A stretch of DNA of 64,000 nt from Hymenobacter wooponensis (GTDB lineage: Bacteria > Bacteroidota > Bacteroidia > Cytophagales > Hymenobacteraceae), in assembly GCF_004745865.1 (NCBI RefSeq), contig NZ_SRKZ01000001.1, positions 496,001-560,000 of the forward strand, read 5' to 3'. Made by a program: the position numbers and the translations under genes. Positions 8,517 to 17,387 of this stretch are shown here, in pieces. The notes beneath the pieces were generated by a model. That model was not told the DNA's origin, searched no databases, and saw only the letters and a list, made by a program, of their open reading frames with translations. Position 1 is the stretch's first letter. Every line of letters starts with the position of its first letter.

Positions 8517-9707
8517 CTAGCGGCCTTCCAGCGCCGCTACGCCGGGCAGTTCTTTGCCCTCCATATACTCCAGCAGGGCACCGCCACCGGTGCTGATGTA
8601 GGAAACCTGATCGGCGAAGCCGAGTTGGTTCACGGCCGCCGCGGAGTCGCCGCCGCCGATGAGGCTGAAGGCGCCGCCTTTAGTGGCTTCGGCAATGGCC
8701 TGAGCTACGGTTTCGGTGCCCTTGGCGAAGCTGCTCATCTCGAATACGCCCATGGGGCCATTCCAGAGGATGGTCTTCGACTGGCGTACGATGTCAGAAA
8801 ACGCTTTGATGGACTCGGGGCCGAGGTCTAGGCCGAGCCAGCCGTCCGGAATCTGGTCGTTAGGGGCTACTTTGGTCTGGGCGTCGTTGGCGAATTTGTC
8901 AGCAATTACGCTGTCGGTGGGCAGCACCAGGTTTACGCCTTTGGCTTTGGCCTTCTCGATGAGCTCCAGAGCCAAGTCCATCTTATCGGCTTCCAGCAGG
9001 GAGCTACCGATCTGGCCACCTTGCGCTTTGGCGAAGGTGTAGGCCATGCCGCCTCCGATGAGCAAGTTGTCAACTTTATCCAGCAGCTTCTCGATGATGA
9101 GAATCTTGTCGGAGATTTTGGCGCCGCCCATGATGGCCGTGAAGGGGCGCTCCGCCTCTTCCAGCACTTTTTTGGCGTTGTCCAGCTCGCCCTGCAGCAG
9201 GTAACCGGCTACCCGGTCTTCGGGTGCGAAGCTGCTGGCGATAACGGCCGTAGAGGCGTGCTTGCGGTGCGCTGCCCCGAAGGCATCATTCACGTACACA
9301 GTGCCGAGCTTCGCGAGCTTCTCGGCGAAGGCGGCATCACCTTTTTCTTCCTCGCCATAGAAGCGCACGTTTTCTACCAGCAGCACTTGGCCAGGCTGGA
9401 GAGCAGCGGCTTTCTCTTCTGCCTGCAGAGCGTCATCGGCGAATTGCACTTCCTGTCCGTACTCCTGGCCTAGGCGGGCTACCAGGTGCTGGAGCGAGTA
9501 TTTATTCTCAGGTCCGCCTTTGGGGCGGCCCAGGTGCGAGAGCAGCACCACCGCGCCGCCGTCGGCTAGAATTTTCTTGATAGTAGGCGTAGCGGCCCGA
9601 ATGCGCGTGTCGTCGGTGATGCGGAAATCCTTGTCGAGCGGCACGTTAAAGTCCACACGTACCACGGCACGCTTGCCGGCGAAGTTGTACTGATCGAGGG
9701 TTTTCAT
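8517..9707 (-). CDS. pgk: Phosphoglycerate kinase
   Basis: 396 aa, the usual length. Begins [20 protein letters not shown] and contains the signature RVDFNVPLD, substrate-binding [32 protein letters not shown], and the nucleotide-binding GGAKISDKI and [10 protein letters not shown], with C-terminal [12 protein letters not shown] and [20 protein letters not shown]. It transfers phosphate between 1,3-bisphosphoglycerate and ADP in glycolysis and gluconeogenesis. It is transcribed alone; a promoter-like TACCTTCG sits about 25 bp upstream of the ATG. Confidence 0.98.
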   Translation of the reverse strand: MKTLDQYNFAGKRAVVRVDFNVPLDKDFRITDDTRIRAATPTIKKILADGGAVVLLSHLGRPKGGPENKYSLQHLVARLGQEYGQEVQFADDALQAEEKAAALQPGQVLLVENVRFYGEEEKGDAAFAEKLAKLGTVYVNDAFGAAHRKHASTAVIASSFAPEDRVAGYLLQGELDNAKKVLEEAERPFTAIMGGAKISDKILIIEKLLDKVDNLLIGGGMAYTFAKAQGGQIGSSLLEADKMDLALELIEKAKAKGVNLVLPTDSVIADKFANDAQTKVAPNDQIPDGWLGLDLGPESIKAFSDIVRQSKTILWNGPMGVFEMSSFAKGTETVAQAIAEATKGGAFSLIGGGDSAAAVNQLGFADQVSYISTGGGALLEYMEGKELPGVAALEGR

Positions 9708-9732
9708 GGAATAGAAATGGGGTTGGATACGG

Positions 9733-9740
9733 CGAAGGTA
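9733..9740 (-). promoter_or_regulatory. Possible -7 element of pgk
   Basis: Minus-strand TACCTTCG, one mismatch from TAnnTTTG, ending 25 bp before the pgk ATG. The same octamer precedes the recQ gene at 20779-20786. Confidence 0.45.
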
Positions 9741-9914
9741 AGATTCCTCGCGGCTCGTTGCGTACTTCTAGGCCAGTCTGCCACAACTGGCCTAGCAAAT
9801 CGGCGTATTAGCTGCCTTGCCCTCAGTACGCAGTAAGCAACATGACACGTTATTTTTCGATTGATTGTTCTGGCCTATCAGTCGCTGACTACTCTACCTC
9901 ACCTCTCGAAATAC

Positions 9915-9922
9915 TACCTTTG
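9915..9922 (+). promoter_or_regulatory. Bacteroidota -7 element before the double Ddl gene
   Basis: TACCTTTG is an exact TAnnTTTG match ending 8 bp before the ATG at 9931. With initiation about 5-8 nt after the element, the mRNA would be leaderless or have a very short leader. A -33 TTG at the usual distance is not evident. Confidence 0.55.
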
Positions 9923-9930
9923 CGCCACGT

Positions 9931-12630
9931 ATGAAAATAGGCATCTTCTTCGGCGGCCCGTCGCGTGAGCGGGAAATCTCCTTCGCGGGCGGCCGCACCG
10001 TGTACGATAACTTGGATAAGTCCTTGTTTGAGGCTGTTCCCGTATTTGTGGACAGCCGCGGCAACTTCATCCTGCTAGATTGGCACTACATCTACAAGGG
10101 CACCATTCGCGACTTCTACCCGCCAGTATCGGCGCTGCCGCGCACGGAGCTGCCGGTGCAGATGTACCTGGAAAGCCTGGGTGAGCTGAGCATCGAGGAG
10201 CAAGACCGCATCATCGCGGAAGTGGGCCGGCGCGTGCTGCCCCACGAGCTGCCCCAGCTCATCGACTTCGCCTTCCTGGCCCTGCACGGCCCCGGTGGTG
10301 AAGACGGCGCTATTCAAGGTCTGTTTGAGTGGTATGGCATCCCCTACTCCGGCTCCGGCATTTTGCCCTCGGCCTTCGGTATCGATAAAATTGCCCAGAA
10401 GAAGCTCCTGACGGCCCTAAACCGCCCTACGCCCACTTTCCGCCAGATTACGGCCGAAGAATGGGACACGGCCGACCACGCCGCTACGTTAGACTATCTG
10501 GTGCGCGAGCTAAGCCTGCCGCTGGTGTTTAAAGCGCCCCGCCAAGGCTCCAGCATCGGCATCAGCATTCTGCGCGAAGCTGATCTGGCGAAGTTTGAAG
10601 CCGCCATGGAGCGCAGCCTTTTCCGCAAAACGGTAACCCAGCAAGAGTGGCTAGGCCTCTCGGAGCAGAAGCGCATTATGTGGCTGCAGCAGCTGGTAGA
10701 TATCCGCGAGGGTATTGGCCTACCAGTGGTACTCAATGACGAGCCAGAGCTGATTTACCAGCCGGAGCAGCTGCTTAAGGCACTGAATGACCGCCTCAAA
10801 ACTGCTGAAACTGTGCGCCTGACCAGCGTAGAAGGCGAAACGCAAGTGCTGGTAGAAAGCTTCGTGCAGGGCCGGGAATTCTCGTGCATTGTGGTGGAAG
10901 ACCCCACCGGCAAGCCGTTGGCGCTGCCTCCTACTGAGATTGTGAAGGGCGAGGAGATGTTTGACTACCGCTCGAAGTACCTCCCTGGCCTAGCGCGTAA
11001 AGTCACGCCCATCGACCTGCCCGAGGCGGAGATTCAGCGCATTCGGGAAGCCTGCGAGGAAATGTTCAACACCTTTGGCTTCCAAGTATATGCCCGCCTC
11101 GATGGCTTCATCGGGCCCGATGGCAACCTGTTCCTGAACGACCCGAATACCACGTCGGGCATGCTGCCGGCTTCTTTCTTCTTCCACCAGGCGGCGGAAA
11201 TCGGCCTGAACCCGTCGCAGTTCCTGACCTATCTGATTCGTACTTCTCTGGCGGCGCGCCGCCGGGGTGGCCTACGGCCGGTGAAACTGGCGGGCCTGCT
11301 GGCCCAGCTAGATGCCGCCGTGGCAGCCCGTGCCAGTGAGGAGCGCACCCGCACCAAGGTAGCCGTGATTATGGGCGGCTACTCCTCAGAGCGCCACATT
11401 TCGGTGGAAAGCGGCCGCAACATCTACGAGAAGCTCAGCTCCTCGGTGAAGTATGAGCCGGTGCCCGTGTTCCTGACCGGCAACAGCCAGGAGTTCCGCC
11501 TCTACGTGCTGCCCATCAACGTGATGCTGAAGGACAACGCCGATGATATTCGTGAGAAAGTGGAGCACATGGAAGCCGGCCACGGCCTGCACCCCGTGCT
11601 GGCCCGTATTCGGCAGGAAGCTCACGAAATCACGAATACCTACGCTGGTCAGCCCACGGCTCAGCCCCAGCGCGTGTCGTTTAAAGAACTGGCCGGCATG
11701 GTGGATGAGGTGTTCATTGCCCTGCACGGCCGCCCCGGTGAGGATGGCGCCCTGCAGCGCGAGTTGGAAATGCTAGGCCTGCCCTACAATGGCTCGGGCG
11801 TAGCCAGCAGCTCTATCACCATCAATAAGTTTGAAACGAACCGCCGCCTGCGCGAAGCTGGCCTACGCGTAGCCGAGCACCGCATGGCCAACCGCCTGGA
11901 GTGGGATGCCGACGCGGAAGGTTTCTACCGTAGCCTCGAAACGCAGTTCCCCTACCCCTTCATCGCCAAGCCTGCCGATGATGGTTGCTCTTCTGCGGTG
12001 AAGAAAATCAAGAACCGTGCAGAGCTGGAAGCCTTTACCAAACTCATCTTCCGCAACCAGGAAGACTTGATGATCGAGGATGCCAAAACGCTGCACCTGG
12101 GCTTTAAGGAGGAATTCCCGCAGAAGGATGCCTTCTTGGTAGAAACCCTCATCGACCGTGATGGTGCCGCACACTTCCTGGAAGTGACGGGTGGCCTACT
12201 GACCCACTGGAGCGAAAACGGCGAGCTAGAAATTGAAGTGTTCGAGGCCTCAGAAGCTTTGGCAACCGGTGAGGTACTGAGCCTGGAAGAGAAGTTTCTG
12301 GCCGGTGAAGGCCAGAACATCACGCCGGCCCGCTACGCCGTGGAGCCCGCCGAGCGCCAGCGCATTTCCGATGAAGTGAAGCAGGAGCTACGCCGCGTGG
12401 CCGAGGTGCTGAATATTCAGGGTTACGCCCGCATCGATGCCTTTGTGCGAGTGCGGCAGAATGGGGCCGTGGAGGTGCTCATCATCGAGGTGAACTCCCT
12501 GCCCGGCATGACGCCCGCTACCTGCATCTTCCACCAGACTGCCCTAGCTGGCTACACCCCCTACGACTTCATCGACCAGATTCTGGAATTCGGTAAAGCA
12601 CGGCAGGAAAAGGCCGTAGTCCAAAACTAA
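9931..12630 (+). CDS. ddl: Tandem (double-module) D-alanine--D-alanine ligase-like ATP-grasp protein
   Basis: 899 aa, more than twice the usual Ddl length of about 300-370. It holds two complete Ddl-type modules, about 1-435 and 473-899, joined by an Ala/Arg-rich linker. Module 1 has GGPSRERE (8-15), ALHGPGGEDGAIQG, Lys201 with GSSIG (206-210) and the metal-site region LNDPNTTSGM (402-411). Module 2 has GGYSSERH (482-489), ALHGRPGEDGALQ, Lys680 but GCSSAV in place of the SSxG loop, and a canonical EVNSLPGM (853-860). Thus each half keeps some catalytic elements and departs in others: module 1 has Asp and Ser where EVNxxPG is expected, module 2 has an altered nucleotide loop. Ddl makes the D-Ala-D-Ala dipeptide for peptidoglycan in the cytoplasm. 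The PASTA gene next door supports a wall role. Whether both modules act, or the product is D-Ala-D-Ala at all, is open. Confidence 0.85.
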   Translation: MKIGIFFGGPSREREISFAGGRTVYDNLDKSLFEAVPVFVDSRGNFILLDWHYIYKGTIRDFYPPVSALPRTELPVQMYLESLGELSIEEQDRIIAEVGRRVLPHELPQLIDFAFLALHGPGGEDGAIQGLFEWYGIPYSGSGILPSAFGIDKIAQKKLLTALNRPTPTFRQITAEEWDTADHAATLDYLVRELSLPLVFKAPRQGSSIGISILREADLAKFEAAMERSLFRKTVTQQEWLGLSEQKRIMWLQQLVDIREGIGLPVVLNDEPELIYQPEQLLKALNDRLKTAETVRLTSVEGETQVLVESFVQGREFSCIVVEDPTGKPLALPPTEIVKGEEMFDYRSKYLPGLARKVTPIDLPEAEIQRIREACEEMFNTFGFQVYARLDGFIGPDGNLFLNDPNTTSGMLPASFFFHQAAEIGLNPSQFLTYLIRTSLAARRRGGLRPVKLAGLLAQLDAAVAARASEERTRTKVAVIMGGYSSERHISVESGRNIYEKLSSSVKYEPVPVFLTGNSQEFRLYVLPINVMLKDNADDIREKVEHMEAGHGLHPVLARIRQEAHEITNTYAGQPTAQPQRVSFKELAGMVDEVFIALHGRPGEDGALQRELEMLGLPYNGSGVASSSITINKFETNRRLREAGLRVAEHRMANRLEWDADAEGFYRSLETQFPYPFIAKPADDGCSSAVKKIKNRAELEAFTKLIFRNQEDLMIEDAKTLHLGFKEEFPQKDAFLVETLIDRDGAAHFLEVTGGLLTHWSENGELEIEVFEASEALATGEVLSLEEKFLAGEGQNITPARYAVEPAERQRISDEVKQELRRVAEVLNIQGYARIDAFVRVRQNGAVEVLIIEVNSLPGMTPATCIFHQTALAGYTPYDFIDQILEFGKARQEKAVVQN

Positions 12631-12772
12631 AAGCTAGTTCCCCTCCTCAGATGAGGAGGGGTTAGGGGTGGTTGACTGGCCTGGAACAATAATTAGAACT
12701 AGTGCTAGTAGTCGTTCAACGATTAGTCAACCACCCCTAACCCCTCCTCATCTGAGGAGGGGAACTAGCTTC
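12629..12772. repeat. Intergenic inverted-repeat element, family C (perfect arms)
   Basis: The left arm (AAGCTAGTTCCCCTCCTCAG onward to GTTGACT) and right arm (AGTCAACCACCCCTAACCCC onward to GAACTAGCTT) are exact reverse complements over about 45 bp, with a loop of about 47 bp. Each arm contains its own palindrome CCCCTCCTCAGATGAGGAGG. It begins at the stop codon of the Ddl gene. A related left arm is found at 24413. Confidence 0.9.
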
Positions 12773-12845
12773 TAGCTTTCTAATTCCTAGCTTTGTTGGC
12801 AGGCTTTCCGCTCCTGACTACTAACTTCTAGCTCCTCCCATAAGA

Positions 12846-13631
12846 ATGTCTTTTTTCAAATCTGATACACCCGCCGACGTACTAAAGCACTTGCTGGTGA
12901 TTTTAGTAGCCGCAGGAATGCTCATTTTCGGCTTCTTCTACGTGTATCTGCCCCTTACCACCAACCACGGTGAGGTTATTGAGGTGCCTAAAATCACGGG
13001 TATGCAACAGGCCGATCTGGAAGACTATCTTGATGAGCGGGACTTGGCTTACTTCGTGGATGACAGCACTTACCGCCCGGAAATTAAGCCCGGTACGGTG
13101 CTTAACCAGGAACCTAAGCCCGGTGAGAAGGTGAAAGAGGGCCGTAAGCTCTATATCACGGTGGCCATGAAAAACCCGCCGGTTATCAAGATGCCCAAGC
13201 TCACGGATGGCTCCCTGAAAAATGCCCAGATGATTCTGAAGAGCTACGATTTGGTAATTGGCCAAATCAAGCTAGTGCCTAACATTCAGCAGAATGCGGT
13301 GCTGAAGCAGTTTGTGAACGGGAAGGAAATTGTCCCCGGCGCTCCTATTGCTAAAAATACCCGCGTAGACCTAGAAGTTGGCGACGGCCTTGGCAACCAG
13401 GAGTTCCCCGTGCCCAACTTAGTAAATATGCCCGCCGATGAAGCCGTAACGCTGCTCGCTGGTCTAGGGCTGCAAGTGGGCGAGCGGTTCTACCAAGAGC
13501 CTGCTGAGGGCGAAACGGAAGGTAACGTGGTGAAGCAACGCCCCGTAGCCACCCCCGGCGCTACCATTCGGATGGGACAACTCGTTGACCTCTGGATTGC
13601 GGGCCGTGAGCCCGTGCGCGACGTGCAGTAA
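12846..13631 (+). CDS. PASTA-domain membrane protein
   Basis: 261 aa. A short cytoplasmic head, one membrane helix at about 16-36 (LLVILVAAGMLIFGFFYVYL), then three PASTA repeats outside at about 45-105, 110-175 and 180-256. Each has the VP-[x]-ITGM/LxxAxxxL start and a Q-x-P-x-PG-x-x-V end (NQEPKPGEKVKEG, KQFVNGKEIVPGAPI, KQRPVATPGATI). PASTA domains bind peptidoglycan fragments or muropeptides. Unlike Firmicutes PASTA proteins there is no kinase domain. PASTA next to Ddl is a recurrent arrangement in Bacteroidota. It is 215 bp after the Ddl gene, separated by the family C repeat. Confidence 0.92.
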   Translation: MSFFKSDTPADVLKHLLVILVAAGMLIFGFFYVYLPLTTNHGEVIEVPKITGMQQADLEDYLDERDLAYFVDDSTYRPEIKPGTVLNQEPKPGEKVKEGRKLYITVAMKNPPVIKMPKLTDGSLKNAQMILKSYDLVIGQIKLVPNIQQNAVLKQFVNGKEIVPGAPIAKNTRVDLEVGDGLGNQEFPVPNLVNMPADEAVTLLAGLGLQVGERFYQEPAEGETEGNVVKQRPVATPGATIRMGQLVDLWIAGREPVRDVQ

Positions 13632-13687
13632 CGCGCTCATTTACGTGGTCGGAACTCTCCCGACCATCTATAAAAGAAACCAGAAGA

Positions 13688-13719
13688 AGGTTCGTTGTAT
13701 GCACAGCGGACCTTTTTTC
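13688..13719 (+). terminator. Intrinsic terminator after the PASTA gene
   Basis: AAGGTTCGTTGT pairs with ACAGCGGACCTT (two G-U pairs) across a short loop, followed by six T. A second small hairpin (TGGTCGG/CCGACCA) lies about 25 bp before it. Confidence 0.7.
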
Positions 13720-13808
13720 ATTTCCGTATGGTAGCTGGTGCGTGGTAGTTGCCACCGCTTTCCGACCTTCGCTGCCGGCCTTCCTTTCATTGATTGGTAT
13801 TATCTGCT

Positions 13809-15677
13809 ATGCTTCGTCCTTTACGTTCTCTATTTCTGCTGACTTCCGCCATGCTGGGCCTGTTGCCACTGCTAGGCCACGCGCAGATGGTGCGGCCATT
13901 GTCTTCGGCGCCTCCTCAGCCCCCAGCCCCAACTACCGCCCGCCGCGGGCAGGCCCTGACGCTTCCTTTTTTCGATGATTTCGCGGGGCAAACGGAAGGC
14001 CGGCCCAATGGACAACGGTGGCTGACCACGGGCGGCACTTTAATTAACAACCGCTTTGCCCGCCGCCCACCCTCCAAGGGCGTGGCTACTTTTGATGGAT
14101 TTAACGCCAATGGTCGCTCCTATGGCGGTGTTTCGTCCGTCGGCGCTACCGATTCCCTGACCTCGCAGCCCATAGACCTGAGTGGCCTACGAGCCACGGA
14201 CAATGTATTTCTAAGCTTTTTCTGGCAGGCCGGTACGCTGGTTGGGCCGCCGGTGGCAGCTACCAGTGCCCGCCCAGTAGGGCTGTATGTCGACTTCCTG
14301 GATGATGCCGGCAACTGGCGCGAAGTAAGTCAGATTCGGAGCGGCGGCGACACCACCAACTTTCGGTTCCGGGCGGTACCTATCAATCAGGCCAGCTACC
14401 TGCACAGTGCTTTTCAATTCCGTATTCGGGTATTTGGTTACCAGTACAGCAACCGCGATGCCTGGAGCGTCGATTACGTGCGACTTGACCGCAACCGCAC
14501 CGCCGCCGACTCCAGCTTCCGCGATATTGCCCTGAGTCAGCTTTTGCCCAGCGCCTTACAACGGTACGCCGCCATGCCGGTATCTCAGTTCAATGCTAAC
14601 CCCACGCAGGAGCTGAACACGCGCACGCGCACTACCATGAACAACCTGGACCCCGGCCCGGCCCCTACTCCCATTAGCTGGACTGGCACGCTGGAGGTGT
14701 TGCCCAGTGGCCCTACCACGCAATTCCTCACCGGCAACCGTTCCCTCGATGCAGGTCGCGGCGGCCAGCAGCAACCAATTACAGGTAGTCTGCAGACTGC
14801 TACCGTGCCCGTATCAGCTGCGCCCAAGTTGTTACGCCAGCGCATCACGCTGCTTTCCAACGAAACCAACCAACTCACGCTGCCCAACGACACCATTTCG
14901 CGCGTGACGGAGCTGGCCGACTACTACGCCTACGACGATGGCAGCGCCGAGGCAACGCTTAGTCTGCCAATTGCCAACACCGGGCCGGCCACTTTTTACG
15001 CCACTCGCTACGACCTGAATACGCCGGATGTAGTTAGAGCAATTCGACTTTACCCCATGGCTACTGCGCTGGGCCGAACGGTAACTGTGGCCATTTGGGA
15101 AGACAGCAATAACCAGCCCTCAGCTACGCCCAAAGCAACAAAAAGCTTTCTGATTCCGGCCTCGTTGCCTGCCGGACAGGCCTACGTAGATGTATCCTTC
15201 GATGCTCCTGTAGCGGTAACCGGCCGCTTTTATGCCGGCTATGGTCAAGCTTCTAGCTCACAGTTTGTAGAAATAGGAGTAGACCTGAACAACGCCCCAC
15301 CGGCAAACTACTTTTTCATTAACATTTTTAACGCTTGGAACAGCATATCGCTGGCCACTGCCAAAAGCCCAAATGGTGCCCTGATGCTTCGCCCATTGAT
15401 GGGGGCTAGCCCTATTACGGCAACGGCCTCCGCTACCCTAGCTGCCAGCTACAGTGTTTACCCTAACCCAACCACCGACGGCTTGGTGCGCGTGGAAGGT
15501 CGTTACGCTCGAGCCACCGTGCTTGATGCCCTAGGCCGTACGGTGTGGGAGCAGCCTACCGCCCAAGCAGGGCAGGCACTACTCTCTCTGCCACATTTGT
15601 TGCCGGGTGTATATTTTGTGCAGCTCACCCTTGCCACTGGTGTAACAGTGACGAAACGGCTAGTTCGGGAGCAGTAG
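13809..15677 (+). CDS. Secreted T9SS type A sorting-domain protein
   Basis: 622 aa from the ATG at 13809 (MLRPLRSLFLLTSAML). A signal peptide ends near GLLPLLGHAQ. The mature protein is Ser/Thr/Asn-rich with beta-sandwich segments (FDDFAGQTEGRPNGQRW; VFLSFFWQAG, concanavalin-like; ADYYAYDDGSAEA). The last 75 residues are a type A T9SS sorting domain: YSVYPNPTTDGLVRVEG, a central VLDALGRTVW, and the end LPGVYFVQLTLATG..TKRLVREQ. The domain directs export through the type IX translocon and surface attachment or release. No catalytic motif was recognised. It follows the PASTA gene but has its own upstream terminator, so is probably separately transcribed. Confidence 0.88.
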   Translation: MLRPLRSLFLLTSAMLGLLPLLGHAQMVRPLSSAPPQPPAPTTARRGQALTLPFFDDFAGQTEGRPNGQRWLTTGGTLINNRFARRPPSKGVATFDGFNANGRSYGGVSSVGATDSLTSQPIDLSGLRATDNVFLSFFWQAGTLVGPPVAATSARPVGLYVDFLDDAGNWREVSQIRSGGDTTNFRFRAVPINQASYLHSAFQFRIRVFGYQYSNRDAWSVDYVRLDRNRTAADSSFRDIALSQLLPSALQRYAAMPVSQFNANPTQELNTRTRTTMNNLDPGPAPTPISWTGTLEVLPSGPTTQFLTGNRSLDAGRGGQQQPITGSLQTATVPVSAAPKLLRQRITLLSNETNQLTLPNDTISRVTELADYYAYDDGSAEATLSLPIANTGPATFYATRYDLNTPDVVRAIRLYPMATALGRTVTVAIWEDSNNQPSATPKATKSFLIPASLPAGQAYVDVSFDAPVAVTGRFYAGYGQASSSQFVEIGVDLNNAPPANYFFINIFNAWNSISLATAKSPNGALMLRPLMGASPITATASATLAASYSVYPNPTTDGLVRVEGRYARATVLDALGRTVWEQPTAQAGQALLSLPHLLPGVYFVQLTLATGVTVTKRLVREQ

Positions 15678-15779
15678 AGATTGGCCCAAGGTTTGCCGGT
15701 AGCTAAATAGATTTTGCAGCGTAGAATAGCTGCGAATTGTTAGGTTTACACTTGCATTCAAATCAACGTCCACCCATTC

Positions 15780-16079
15780 ATGAACGACATCACCTCTACT
15801 GAGCTAAAAGAACGCCAGGCCAATGGCACCGCGCCGGTTATCATTGACGTGCGCGAAATTTGGGAAAACGAGGAATCTCGTATTGAGGGCAGCCAGAATA
15901 TTCCGTTGGGCATGCTTCCGCAAAAGCTTGATGACTTAGAGGATTTGAAGGAACAAGAAGTGGTAGTGCATTGCAAAGGTGGTGGCCGCTCTGCTTCCGC
16001 TAAGGCCTACCTTTCTCAGCAAGGCTTCCAGAAAGTACGCAATTTGATTGGGGGCATACAGGCCTACCAGCAAGGTTAA
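15780..16079 (+). CDS. Single-domain rhodanese-like protein
   Basis: 99 aa, one rhodanese fold. MNDITSTELKER starts the family; VIIDVREIWENEESRIEGSQ is the conserved N-terminal strand and the active-site loop is HCKGGGRSASAKAYL with the catalytic Cys near residue 64. The ending GFQKVRNLIGGIQAY is typical. Such GlpE/PspE-like proteins transfer sulfane sulfur or carry persulfide in the cytoplasm. No signal peptide is present. It is monocistronic, with a strong terminator directly after. Confidence 0.92.
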   Translation: MNDITSTELKERQANGTAPVIIDVREIWENEESRIEGSQNIPLGMLPQKLDDLEDLKEQEVVVHCKGGGRSASAKAYLSQQGFQKVRNLIGGIQAYQQG

Positions 16080-16093
16080 GTTGCTACACATTC

Positions 16094-16136
16094 TTAAAAC
16101 AACAACGCCCTGCCCCGCAGGGCGTTGTTGTTTTAA
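16094..16136 (+). terminator. Intrinsic terminator after rhodanese gene
   Basis: TTAAAACAACAACGCCCTGC pairs fully with the GCAGGGCGTTGTTGTTTTAA arm across a CCC loop, with A and T runs on both sides, so it could act in both directions. Confidence 0.85.
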
Positions 16137-16298
16137 GACCGTGCCTATAATCTGGCTGTGCTTACAGTCTAACGCTAACCCGCCTAAGAAACCTTAAAAC
16201 TATACAGCTAGTAATCAGAATATTAAATGTCAATTCTTAATTTAGTTGCACACAATTAAACATTACACAACCATTCTCCGTTTATTTGTCAGACGAGC

Positions 16299-16751
16299 AT
16301 GAGCAACCAACCTTCTTCCGACGTTAGCAACCCTCTCCTGCAACTGGAGAATCAGTTGTGCTTTCCGCTCTACGCCCTCTCGCGGATGATTACGAAGGCC
16401 TACCAGCCGCTGCTGCAGGAGCTAGACCTCACGTATCCGCAGTACCTCGTGTTTCTGCTCCTGTGGGAGCATCAGGAGCTCACAGTTAAGGAGCTAGGGG
16501 AAAAACTTCTCCTCGACTCTGGCACGCTCACTCCCCTGCTCAAGCGCTTAGAGCAAAAGCAATGGATAAGTCGCCGCCGCGACCCGCGTGATGAGCGTTC
16601 TGTGATTATTGGCCTGTTGCCGGCGGGCCGTGAGCTACAGGCGCGTGCTTGCCAAATACCCGAGGAAATTTTTGCCAAGCTTAACATGCCGCAAGCTGAT
16701 TTTGAGGCTTTACGGCGGCAACTCAACGCATTACTTACCCAACTGGCCTAG
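16299..16751 (+). CDS. ohrR: OhrR-type MarR-family organic-peroxide sensor
   Basis: 150 aa winged-helix regulator. It has the sensing Cys21 in NQLCFPLYALSRMI and the family context YPQYLVFLLLWEH, LLLDSGTLTPLLKRLE (recognition helix) and the wing RRRDPRDERSVIIGL. OhrR represses ohr and is released when the Cys is oxidised by organic hydroperoxides. Only the N-terminal reactive Cys and one near residue 127 are seen. The ohr gene lies 33 bp downstream on the same strand, so this is a classic autoregulated pair. The stop codon is within a TGGCCTAG motif. Confidence 0.93.
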   Translation: MSNQPSSDVSNPLLQLENQLCFPLYALSRMITKAYQPLLQELDLTYPQYLVFLLLWEHQELTVKELGEKLLLDSGTLTPLLKRLEQKQWISRRRDPRDERSVIIGLLPAGRELQARACQIPEEIFAKLNMPQADFEALRRQLNALLTQLA

Positions 16752-16784
16752 GCCAGTGTTCTTTCACTTTCTCACTTCTTTCCG

Positions 16785-17225
16785 ATGAAAATCGTCGAAA
16801 AATTCTTCACCGCTCAAGCCAAAGCCAAAGGTGGCCGCGATGGTCACGTTACCACCAACAACAACGTGCTGGACATTGACCTGAGCACCCCGAAAGAAAT
16901 GGGCGGCCCTGGCAAAGCTGGCGCCACCAACCCCGAGCAGCTGTTTGCTGCTGGCTATGCTGCCTGCTTTGAGGGTGCGCTGGGCGTAGCCGCTCGTCAG
17001 GCTAGCGTGAAGCTGGAAGGTGTAACGGTAGAGGCCTTCATTGGCTTCGGCAAGGCGGAAGACGGCGGCTACGGCATCTCGGCTGATTTGCACGTGAATA
17101 TTCCTGGTGTAGCACAGTCTCAGGCAGAGCAACTGGTGGAAGCCGCCCACGGCATCTGCCCCTACTCACGCGCTACCAAAGGCAACATTGAGGTGACTCT
17201 CAACACCACGACTAACGCCGCCTAG
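16785..17225 (+). CDS. ohr: Organic hydroperoxide resistance protein Ohr
   Basis: 146 aa OsmC/Ohr fold. The peroxidatic and resolving cysteines are Cys61 (AAGYAACFEGALGVAA) and Cys125 (HGICPYSRATKGN), and ATNPEQLFAAGY is the conserved helix. Ohr reduces organic and lipid hydroperoxides with electrons from a lipoylated protein in the cytoplasm. It is in an operon with ohrR. A second Ohr is encoded at 26104-26595 with the same cysteine spacing. Confidence 0.95.
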   Translation: MKIVEKFFTAQAKAKGGRDGHVTTNNNVLDIDLSTPKEMGGPGKAGATNPEQLFAAGYAACFEGALGVAARQASVKLEGVTVEAFIGFGKAEDGGYGISADLHVNIPGVAQSQAEQLVEAAHGICPYSRATKGNIEVTLNTTTNAA

Positions 17226-17243
17226 GCCTACTAGCCTAGCTCA

Positions 17244-17354
17244 AAAGCTGTCATCCGGAGCAGATTTAAAGGCTCTTCTTGGGAAAACGAACTGCCACTT
17301 AGCGCGTTCATCTTCTCGAAGAAGGCACTTTTAGTCACTCCGGATGACAGCTTT
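17244..17354. repeat. Intergenic inverted-repeat element, family B
   Basis: Termini AGCTGTCATCCGGAG and CTCCGGATGACAGCT are exact reverse complements at 17246-17260 and 17338-17352. Internal pairs (AAAGGCTCTTCTT with AAGAAGGCACTTTT) extend the stem. It shares the GTCATCC end with family A but the rest differs. Confidence 0.85.
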
Positions 17355-17387
17355 CTTTTTTCTTTTCCCTTTGTCCCACTTCACGCT

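Noticed and set aside
12629..12772. CRISPR-like or direct repeats at the family C element
   Set aside because: There are two inverted arms, not spaced direct repeats, and no cas gene.
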